The notes under the pieces are model-generated. The model was not told the origin of the DNA, did no database searches, and worked only from the letters and a program-made list of their open reading frames with translations. The translations under genes and the position numbers were made by a program. Shown piece by piece: positions 1 through 5,353 of a DNA stretch of 5,353 bases; positions within the stretch are counted from its first letter, which is position 1, and each line of letters starts with the position of its first letter. The stretch is taken from contig JAAFHE010000314.1 in the NCBI GenBank assembly GCA_013298265.1, positions 1 through 5,353 on the forward strand. The letters run 5' to 3'. The DNA comes from Lysobacterales bacterium (GTDB lineage: Bacteria; Pseudomonadota; Gammaproteobacteria; Xanthomonadales; Rhodanobacteraceae).

Positions 1-1
1 G

Positions 2-2464
2 CTGTCGGCCGATAGTGCGCTGAATCTGCTGATTGTCCACAACGGTACAGACTGCACCGGCTTCGCGCGCACCCTGCACCTGGAGCGAGGCAGTACCGTC
101 GCTGTCGTCGAGGCCTCGTTGACCGACCCGGCCACGGCCGCGCGCGCCGCTGCCGAGATGGCCAGTGCCGCCGGTTTCGTCGAGGTGCGCTGGGGCGCCG
201 CCGCCGGACGCGAATCGCCCGTATGGCGTGTGATCGACGACACAGGCAGCGGCGACGACGCAGCATTGCCGCGTGCGGGCGAGGTACTGCTCGTCACCGG
301 CGGCGGGCGCGGCATCGCCGCCGAATGCGCGCTTGAGATCGCGCAACGCACGGGCTGCAAGCTTGCGCTGGTCGGGCGCTCGGACTATGCGGAGAACACG
401 GAGCTTGCGCGCAATCTGCAACGCTGCGACGCCGCGGGCCTGACCTGGCGCTACTACACCGCCGATGTCGCCGACGCGCAGGCCGTCGCCAACGCGGTCG
501 CCGCAGCACAGCGCGAACTGGGCGTCATCAGCGCCGTGCTGCATGGCGCCGGCATCAACACGCCGCGTCTCGCGGGACAGCTCGATGTCGGCGCGCTGAA
601 TCGCACGCTCGGGCCAAAAGGGCCGGGCCTGCGCAATATCCTGCGTGCGCTGGATGCGGCCCCGTTGCGGCTCGTCGTGACGTTCGGCTCGATCATCGCG
701 CGCACCGGTCTTGCCGGAGAAGCCGACTACGCGCTGGCGAACGAGCGCCTGGCACGCGAACTCTCGCTGTTCGCAGCCGCCCATCCGCAGTGCCGCTGCC
801 GCAACCTCGAATGGTCGGTATGGTCGGGCGTCGGCATGGGCGAGCGGCTCGATCGCGTCGATGCGCTGCTGCGGCAAGGCATCACTCCGGTTCCTCCCGA
901 AGCGGGCATTGAGCGCTGCATCGCGCTGTGCCGACGCGCGGATCTGCCCGTCAACGTTGTGGTCGCAGGCCGCTTTGGGAATCCGCCGACCGTGCGTCTG
1001 GCGCCAGCGCCACTGCCGTTCCTGCGCTTTCTCGAGCGTGTGCGCCTGCAGGTCCCGGGCGTTGAACTCATCGTCGAGGCCAACCTTTGCACCGACAGCG
1101 ATCCTTTCCTTGCCGACCACGCCTACGCGGGCGAACGCCTGTTCCCGGCCGTGCTGGGCCTGGAAGCCATGCTGCAGACGGCGTTCGCGCTTGACCTTCG
1201 CGATGACGCCCGCAGGCCGCGCTTCGAGAACGTGCGCTTTGATCGTCCCGTCGTGGTGCCCGAGGACCAGTCCGTGACGATCCGCATCGCCGCGTTGCGG
1301 CATTCGCCGGGGCATGTCGATGTCGTCCTGCGCAGCGCATCGACGGGATTCCAGGTCGATCATTTCCGGGCGACCTGTCGCTTCGATGCGCAAGTGCTGC
1401 CGGCGGAACCGGCTGCGGAATCCGGCGCCCCCCCGGTGCTCGACCCCGCGTCCGACATATACGGACCGCTGCTGCCGCATCTCGGCCGCTTCAGGCGCCT
1501 GCGCGGATACCGCCAGCTCAGTGCTGAACAGTGCGTCGCCGATATCGTCAGCGACGCATCGCCGTACTGGTTTGGCCGCGCGCTGCCCGGCGAACTGCTG
1601 CTGGGCGATCCCGGCGCCCGCGACGCGGCCATCCATGCGCTGCAGGCCTGCATTCCGCATCAGACCGTGCTGCCGGTTGCCATCGCACGGCTGGACATCG
1701 ACGCTGCAGCAGCAGCGCCGTCGTGGCGCGTGACGGCCAGTGAACGGTCGCGGGACGCGAGGTCACTGGTGTACGACCTCGTGATCACCGATGCCGATGG
1801 CCGCACGCGCGAACGCTGGGACGGGCTCGTGCTGCGCATCGTGCGCGACTGCCCGCCGCCTGTACGCTGGCCGCTCGCATTGCTCGGCCCGTACGTGCAG
1901 CGCCGGGTCGCCGCTCTGCTGGGTGCATCGCCGCTGCATGTCGCCGTCGACCGCGGCGAGCGGCAAGGCACGGACCAGGCGACATCACGCCTGCTGGCAG
2001 CCGCGATCGGTGTGCCGGTCGCCCTGCATCACCGGCCCGACGGCAAGCCGCTGGTCAGCCATGGCTATCACGTATCGCTGGCCTACTCCGGCGGCGTCGC
2101 GCTGGCCGTGGCAGGACGCCGCGCCGTCGGCTGTGATCTCGAACGCGTCGGCGAGCGCTTGCCTACCCACTGGCGCGACCTGCTGGGCCTGGAACGCTGG
2201 CGACTGGCCGAACAGCTGGCCGACGAACACGCCGAAGACGTCGACAGCGCCGCGACGCGCGTGTGGACCTCGCTGGAAAGTTTCAAGAAGGCAGGCCTGC
2301 CGGTCGACGCGCCGGTGACGCTCGGCGATCGCAGCGCGGACAGCTGGACGCTGCTGCGATGCGGCCGTTTTGCCGCGGCAACGATGGTGGCTGCCGCACA
2401 GGGCGTCGACGCACCACTCGCCCTCGCCGTCGCCCTGGAAGAAACGGCGGAGCCCGTCGCGTGA
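2..2464 (+). CDS. Enediyne-type iterative type I polyketide synthase, C-terminal part (KR-DH-PPT), 5' partial
   Basis: The frame is open from the left edge (first full codon at base 2) to TGA 2462-2464, giving 820 residues; the TTG at 119 is internal. Residues below count from the edge. KR, about 94-330: NADP-binding TGGGRG at 99-104, catalytic Lys206, Ser230, Tyr243 and Asn247 (YxxxN) all present. DH, about 350-615: HxxxGxxxxP with His373, Gly377, Pro382; a YGP element at 487-489; second catalytic residue probably Asp541 in DAAIHALQ. PPT, about 625-815: GCDLE with Mg-binding Asp712 and Glu714, then WTSLESFKKAG (Trp755, Glu759, Lys763). KR-DH followed by a C-terminal PPT is the known PKSE layout, in which the iterative enzyme builds a polyene on its internal ACP and primes that ACP itself. 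KS, AT and ACP are expected upstream. The thioesterase overlapping its stop supports the enediyne assignment over PUFA synthase or ordinary PKS. The product is unknown. Confidence 0.9.
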   Translation: MSADSALNLLIVHNGTDCTGFARTLHLERGSTVAVVEASLTDPATAARAAAEMASAAGFVEVRWGAAAGRESPVWRVIDDTGSGDDAALPRAGEVLLVTGGGRGIAAECALEIAQRTGCKLALVGRSDYAENTELARNLQRCDAAGLTWRYYTADVADAQAVANAVAAAQRELGVISAVLHGAGINTPRLAGQLDVGALNRTLGPKGPGLRNILRALDAAPLRLVVTFGSIIARTGLAGEADYALANERLARELSLFAAAHPQCRCRNLEWSVWSGVGMGERLDRVDALLRQGITPVPPEAGIERCIALCRRADLPVNVVVAGRFGNPPTVRLAPAPLPFLRFLERVRLQVPGVELIVEANLCTDSDPFLADHAYAGERLFPAVLGLEAMLQTAFALDLRDDARRPRFENVRFDRPVVVPEDQSVTIRIAALRHSPGHVDVVLRSASTGFQVDHFRATCRFDAQVLPAEPAAESGAPPVLDPASDIYGPLLPHLGRFRRLRGYRQLSAEQCVADIVSDASPYWFGRALPGELLLGDPGARDAAIHALQACIPHQTVLPVAIARLDIDAAAAAPSWRVTASERSRDARSLVYDLVITDADGRTRERWDGLVLRIVRDCPPPVRWPLALLGPYVQRRVAALLGASPLHVAVDRGERQGTDQATSRLLAAAIGVPVALHHRPDGKPLVSHGYHVSLAYSGGVALAVAGRRAVGCDLERVGERLPTHWRDLLGLERWRLAEQLADEHAEDVDSAATRVWTSLESFKKAGLPVDAPVTLGDRSADSWTLLRCGRFAAATMVAAAQGVDAPLALAVALEETAEPVA
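2449..2464 (+). promoter_or_regulatory. RBS and GTGA stop/start overlap coupling synthase to thioesterase
   Basis: GGAG at 2449-2452 lies eight bases before GTG 2461-2463, and that GTG overlaps the synthase stop TGA 2462-2464. This fixes the thioesterase start: no other ATG, GTG or TTG in this frame precedes the conserved region at a sensible distance. The arrangement is typical of translational coupling and would keep the two proteins co-expressed. Coupling itself is inferred. Confidence 0.7.
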
Positions 2465-2904
2465 ACGCCCCAGCCCGCAGGTCGCGCCGCGCCTACGAAC
2501 TGCGCCACACGGTTGCGTTTGCCGAAACGAATCTCGTGGGCAACGTCTACTTCACGCGCCACCTCGAATGGCAGGGGCGCTGTCGGGAAATGTTCCTGCG
2601 CGACCACTGCCCCGAAGTACTCGACGCGCTGCGCGACGATCTCGCCCTGATCACACTGAGCTGTCACTGCGACTACCTGGCCGAACTCGATGCGTTCGAC
2701 GACATCATCGTGCGCATGAGTCTCGGCAACGTGGTGCAGAACCGGCTACTGCTCGAGTTCGAATACTGGCGTCAGCGCAACGGGGAGGAATCGCTGGTCG
2801 CACGCGGCCACCAGCAACTCGCCGTGATGCGCCGCGACGGCGCGACGCTGACACCGGCGCCGATTCCTGACGGCTTGCGCGCGGCGCTGGCTGCCTACGA
2901 GTAA
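2461..2904 (+). CDS. Enediyne polyketide thioesterase (CalE7/SgcE10/DynE7 family), hotdog fold
   Basis: A 147-residue protein, GTG start, TAA stop, close to the usual size of about 145-150 residues for this family. It releases the linear polyene from the ACP of the enediyne synthase by thioester hydrolysis, with decarboxylation of the beta-keto acid in some systems. Visible family signatures are ETNLVGNVYF (22-31) and the block WQGRCREMFLRD (37-48). Asn24 and Arg42 are 18 apart, exactly like CalE7 Asn19 and Arg37, the residues proposed to drive hydrolysis in this group, which lacks the acidic residue of ordinary hotdog thioesterases. With this alignment CalE7 Tyr29 corresponds to His34, so the decarboxylation step could differ. 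No signal peptide or membrane segment is seen, so it is expected to be cytosolic. It is the last gene of the apparent operon, and its overlap with the synthase gene is strong contextual support. A generic 4-hydroxybenzoyl-CoA thioesterase is the main alternative and is much less likely. Confidence 0.92.
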   Translation: MNAPARRSRRAYELRHTVAFAETNLVGNVYFTRHLEWQGRCREMFLRDHCPEVLDALRDDLALITLSCHCDYLAELDAFDDIIVRMSLGNVVQNRLLLEFEYWRQRNGEESLVARGHQQLAVMRRDGATLTPAPIPDGLRAALAAYE

Positions 2905-2975
2905 CGCTGAGTTTGGCGAGATGTCGCACGGCACCCATGTCAGTCCACCGCTGCAACGGCGTATGACGACACGAA

Positions 2976-2994
2976 AGCGCGGATGTCCCGCGCT
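2976..2994 (+). other. Perfect 7-bp stem-loop just upstream of the delta-60 gene
   Basis: AGCGCGG (2976-2982) pairs perfectly with CCGCGCT (2988-2994) around the five-base loop ATGTC. It lies in the 101-base gap between the thioesterase stop and the ATG at 3006. No T-run follows, so it is not a standard intrinsic terminator. It could end the polyketide operon by another mechanism, protect a 3' end, or sit in the leader of the next gene. The arms are GC-rich, so chance is a real alternative. Confidence 0.4.
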
Positions 2995-3005
2995 GGGCTC
3001 GCGTC

Positions 3006-4580
3006 ATGTTTATGTCCCATCCCTTCAGGCTCGCCGCCGGTTTCGTCGTGTTTTCCCTGCTGCCTTCGCTGGCCGTTGCTCAGCTGGATAGCAGCCTCGA
3101 TCCGACATTCGGTGATGCGGGCCGCTCGGCGTTTGCCATCGTGTCGCGCGACCCGGTCGACACGCCGGGCGCACTGGACTGGGCGCAGGTCACGCCGTTC
3201 AAGGTGCTGCCGCGCGGCGACGGCTCTGCCATCGTCTGGTCGAACGCGGCGACGCCTTATGACCTGCCGATCAGCACGTCCTCGGTTCCGGTTGCGGTGC
3301 GCATCCTGGCCAATGGCACGTGGGATACGTCCTGGGGCGCCAGCGGCGGCGGCCGTACCGTTATCTACGTCGGCGAGGACTATTCCTGGCGCGCGAACGA
3401 CGCCGTGTCCACGCCCGACGGCGGCATGGCGGTGGTCGGCACCATCGACAATCCGGATGGCAGCAGCGACATGGCGGTGTGGAAGTTCACGGCAAATGGA
3501 CTGGCCGACGCCGGTTTCGGCAACGGCGGGCTGCGCCGCCTGCGCCGCGGCGGCCTTCCATCGGATGCCGGGAAAGCGCTGCATCTCACCGATCTGGATC
3601 TGATCGGTACCGGCAACCCGATACCGGATCTGCTGATCGTCGCCGGCAATGTGCGCGACGGCCTCGCCGGTCCACATGGCCTGGGCCTGGTCATCATGGA
3701 CCTGAACGGAACCCTCTGCCCGTCGTCCTTGCCCGGCTGCGGCACCGTGATCGGCGGCGATGCCGGCCTTTCCTCCGAATGGGGCATGCTGCGCATCGGT
3801 ACCGACCTGTGCCCAAACGGCGCGGACATCGATGTGGTCGATCTGACCAAGTTCGACGCAGGGGTTTCCGAGGCTATTCCCGTGCTGATCCGCGGCTGCG
3901 GCAACACCGCCGTGGTGAAGCACACGGTGATGGGCAACAACGGCGGCAACTGGCGCTGGACCACCAACTTGGCCTATGCCAACAACGGCCGGTCGCTGGT
4001 CACCTTCGGTCCGGGGTTCATGGTCGACGGCAACGCGCTCGTGCATGCGCCGGTAGCCGGCCTGCCGCTGGGTGGCGAATCGCTGGTGATTGCCGGCTTC
4101 CGCGCACAGCCGGACCGCAGCCAGCCACTGATGATGGCGGCGCGCCTGGACCGGACGTCGTTTACGGCGGTGACCTACGACGCCGATCCGCCGGGCGACC
4201 CCTGGCTGAGTCCCGGCGCCTACGCGGATACCCTCCTGGTGCAGCCCGACGGCAAGCTGGTCCTCGGCGGCGGCATGGCGCTCTCGTCCTGGACCTTTGG
4301 TGACTCGCTGCTGATGCGGCTCAATGCCGACCTCACACCCGACGGCTCGTTCGGCAACCTGTCCGCGAGCCTGCCGGGCCGGCAGATCTACGGCTATCAG
4401 ATCGGCGGCTCGGATCGCGACAATCGCATCAACGCCATGGCGCTGACGCCGGACGGCAAACTGCTGGTCGCCGGCTATGCCTATGCGAGCAACGACGGCA
4501 ACGCCCGCTACGGGTCGGTGATGCGGATGCGGCTGGAGGGCGACCGCATTTTTGCCTATGGCTTCGAACGCCTGCCATGA
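3006..4580 (+). CDS. Secreted delta-60-repeat protein, probable beta-propeller, function unknown
   Basis: A 524-residue protein. ATG 3006 is chosen because an in-frame stop lies at 2964-2966 with no other start between; ATG 3012 is an alternative two codons later. No clear Shine-Dalgarno is visible. Residues 1-25 form a Sec signal peptide: Arg8, a hydrophobic core at 9-22, and an AVA cleavage site before Gln26. The mature part has about seven degenerate delta-60-type units near 31-39, 101-115, 137-175, 207-237, 356-385, 412-451 and 480-513, seen as PDGKLVLGG or PDGKLLVAG strands, a MRL or VWKF strand, then an LDPTFGDAG or DAGFGNGG turn. Such repeats usually build propellers in exported proteins, and no catalytic motif is visible. 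Four cysteines (238, 245, 269, 298) cluster between repeats and could form two disulfides in the periplasm or outside. The protein ends in RIFAYGFERLP, like the IFxxGFE endings I recall from exported Lysobacteraceae proteins. It has no obvious role in polyketide synthesis. Confidence 0.85.
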   Translation: MFMSHPFRLAAGFVVFSLLPSLAVAQLDSSLDPTFGDAGRSAFAIVSRDPVDTPGALDWAQVTPFKVLPRGDGSAIVWSNAATPYDLPISTSSVPVAVRILANGTWDTSWGASGGGRTVIYVGEDYSWRANDAVSTPDGGMAVVGTIDNPDGSSDMAVWKFTANGLADAGFGNGGLRRLRRGGLPSDAGKALHLTDLDLIGTGNPIPDLLIVAGNVRDGLAGPHGLGLVIMDLNGTLCPSSLPGCGTVIGGDAGLSSEWGMLRIGTDLCPNGADIDVVDLTKFDAGVSEAIPVLIRGCGNTAVVKHTVMGNNGGNWRWTTNLAYANNGRSLVTFGPGFMVDGNALVHAPVAGLPLGGESLVIAGFRAQPDRSQPLMMAARLDRTSFTAVTYDADPPGDPWLSPGAYADTLLVQPDGKLVLGGGMALSSWTFGDSLLMRLNADLTPDGSFGNLSASLPGRQIYGYQIGGSDRDNRINAMALTPDGKLLVAGYAYASNDGNARYGSVMRMRLEGDRIFAYGFERLP

Positions 4581-4777
4581 AGGACACACCGGCGTGGTCG
4601 TACAGGCATTGACGACAAATTCGTCGGGGTTTCGAGCGGGATTCATCACCGGCCACGGCTCGACACTCAACCTGCGCGGACAGGTTCCGACGCCCATGCC
4701 GTCGACGGCGAGGTCCACGAACAGCGCAAGGAATGGGATGTCGTCGCGTTGACTGGCAATGCCACATGCACGCGTGG
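4581..4777. other. Convergent intergenic region with weak hairpins, no convincing gene
   Basis: This 197-base gap separates two genes that face each other, so terminators for both strands are expected. Candidates are weak. GACGA 4611-4615 pairs with TCGTC 4621-4625, extendable by two T-G wobbles, with only a short T-run (TTT) a few bases downstream. AACCTG 4669-4674 pairs with CAGGTT 4681-4686 without a T-run. GCCGTCGACGGC at 4698-4709 is a perfect 12-base palindrome. None is strong enough to call as an intrinsic terminator. Short open frames here have no recognisable protein signature. Confidence 0.35.
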
Positions 4778-5353
4778 TCAACCGAGGTTGTAGACGACCT
4801 TCTTCCCGTCCGTGGTGACGTGGCCGCCGCCGATCAGCGCCTCGCACACGTCAGCGCAGCGCTGCTCGTCGAGCTTGTGCCAGGACCTGATGCTGGAGGT
4901 CAGCGTCTTCAGCGTGCGCGGACACGCGCTGTTCATGCCGCGCAGGCGATCCAGGATGGACTTGATCATCGCGTCGGATGGTGCGGCGGCCGCTTTGGCC
5001 GTTGCCTTCGCGACAGGCTTCGGTGCGGGTTTCGTCGCAGATACCGCCGTTGTCGCTACCGTGGCTTTGGGTGCCGTGGTTTTTTGCGTAGCGGGCCTGG
5101 TTACCGGCGGCGGCGCGTGTGCGGACGGCGACGGCTCCGCACCTGGCTCCGCAGCCGCCGCGGTTTCCTGCGCCGCGGTGTTTTTCTGCGGCGCGCGAAT
5201 CGCCGCGGGATGCGCCGCCGCAGTGCTCGCTTTGTCGGCCGGCGCCGCTTTCGGCGTCACACCAGCTGCCGTGGCGATGGACGCCACGCGACGGCACGCA
5301 GTACCCAACCGGTTGAGGTGCTTGACGAGCGGATCGAAGCCGGTGTCTTTCGA
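4778..5353 (-). CDS. PIN/NYN-like domain protein, C-terminal part with Ala/Lys/Pro/Thr-rich linker, 5' partial
   Basis: The frame is open from the right edge to TGA at 4780-4778, giving 191 residues; the TTG at 5308 is internal because the conserved residues before it continue to the edge. In-window residues 1-26 begin SKDTGFDPLVKHL and contain CRRVASI. SKDxGFDPL matches the end of PIN/NYN-like nuclease domains, where an S-x-D-x-DF-type strand carries acidic metal-binding residues (here Asp3 and probably Asp7). Residues about 27-126 are a low-complexity linker of Ala, Pro, Thr and Lys with KPAPK and AKATAK stretches, resembling basic histone-like tails that bind nucleic acid. Residues about 127-191 form a compact domain: predicted helices around MIKSILDRLRGM, TLKTLTSSIRSWH and CADVCEAL, then a hairpin ending KKVVYNLG, which suggests a winged helix. 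A role in RNA handling or as a nuclease is inferred from the family only. It converges on the delta-60 gene and is not part of the polyketide operon. Confidence 0.75.
   Translation of the reverse strand, partial: SKDTGFDPLVKHLNRLGTACRRVASIATAAGVTPKAAPADKASTAAAHPAAIRAPQKNTAAQETAAAAEPGAEPSPSAHAPPPVTRPATQKTTAPKATVATTAVSATKPAPKPVAKATAKAAAAPSDAMIKSILDRLRGMNSACPRTLKTLTSSIRSWHKLDEQRCADVCEALIGGGHVTTDGKKVVYNLG

Noticed and set aside
119..121. TTG as the start of the polyketide synthase
   Set aside because: The frame is open back to the left edge and the residues before it (such as GFARTLHLE) look like the structural region preceding a PKS ketoreductase, so the gene is truncated by the window and does not start here.
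2263..2460. N-terminal extension of the thioesterase upstream of GTG 2461
   Set aside because: The extra residues lie out of frame inside the PPT-coding part, are Arg/Gly-rich and have no counterpart in this family, whose members begin about 20 residues before the TNLVGN motif.
4577..4612. Eleven-codon ATG frame overlapping the delta-60 stop (ATGA)
   Set aside because: Too short, no ribosome binding site and no recognisable leader-peptide features; an ATGA overlap alone arises easily by chance.
4698..4709. 12-base palindrome GCCGTCGACGGC as an operator
   Set aside because: It lies between two convergent genes where no promoter is expected, and GC-rich palindromes of this size are common by chance in such DNA.
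4552..4752. 66-codon + strand frame across the convergent gap
   Set aside because: It starts within the delta-60 gene in another frame, has no ribosome binding site and encodes no recognisable sequence.
2940..4847. 635-codon open frame on the - strand, antisense to the delta-60 gene
   Set aside because: It lies opposite a gene with a clear signal peptide and repeats, its product is rich in His, Arg, Gln and Ala without recognisable domains, and it also overlaps the PIN/NYN-like gene. Long antisense frames are expected opposite GC-rich coding sequence.
4980..5270. GC-rich repeated CCGCGG/GCCGCC stretches as a repeat array
   Set aside because: They are explained by Ala/Pro/Thr/Lys codons of the low-complexity linker in the - strand gene; spacing is irregular and no unit repeats exactly.

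Overview
The window comes from a GC-rich bacterial genome and holds the 3' end of a natural-product locus, followed by what look like unrelated genes. The organism is probably a Gram-negative gammaproteobacterium of the Xanthomonadales/Lysobacteraceae type. That assignment is an inference from the secreted delta-60-repeat protein with a C-terminal IFxxGFE-like ending, and from the PIN/NYN-like gene with an Ala/Lys/Pro-rich tail. No rRNA or tRNA is present to fix it.

Region 1 (2-2904, + strand) is the most important part. A large gene enters from the left edge and supplies 820 residues with the order ketoreductase (KR), dehydratase (DH), C-terminal phosphopantetheinyl transferase (PPT). That is the carboxy-terminal half of an enediyne-type iterative polyketide synthase (PKSE: KS-AT-ACP-KR-DH-PPT). 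KS, AT and ACP should lie to the left. Its TGA stop is overlapped by the GTG start of a 147-residue hotdog thioesterase of the CalE7/SgcE10/DynE7 family (GTGA overlap). PKSE plus this thioesterase is the hallmark pair of enediyne 'warhead' cassettes: the synthase makes a polyene on its own ACP, its own PPT activates that ACP, and the thioesterase releases the chain. Characterised enediyne pathways are, as far as I recall, from actinomycetes, so such a pair in a Gram-negative-looking context is the window's main discovery lead.

Region 2 (2905-3005) is a short spacer with a perfect 7-bp hairpin just before the next gene.

Region 3 (3006-4580, + strand) encodes a 524-residue secreted protein with a signal peptide and about seven delta-60-like repeats, probably a beta-propeller. 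It probably lies outside the polyketide pathway, so the right edge of the cassette is likely near 2904-3005.

Region 4 (4581-4777) is a convergent intergenic gap with a few weak hairpins and no convincing terminator. Region 5 (4778-5353, - strand) is the C-terminal part of a PIN/NYN-like nuclease-family protein with a long low-complexity linker and a small, probably winged-helix, C-terminal domain. Its N-terminal part lies beyond the right edge.
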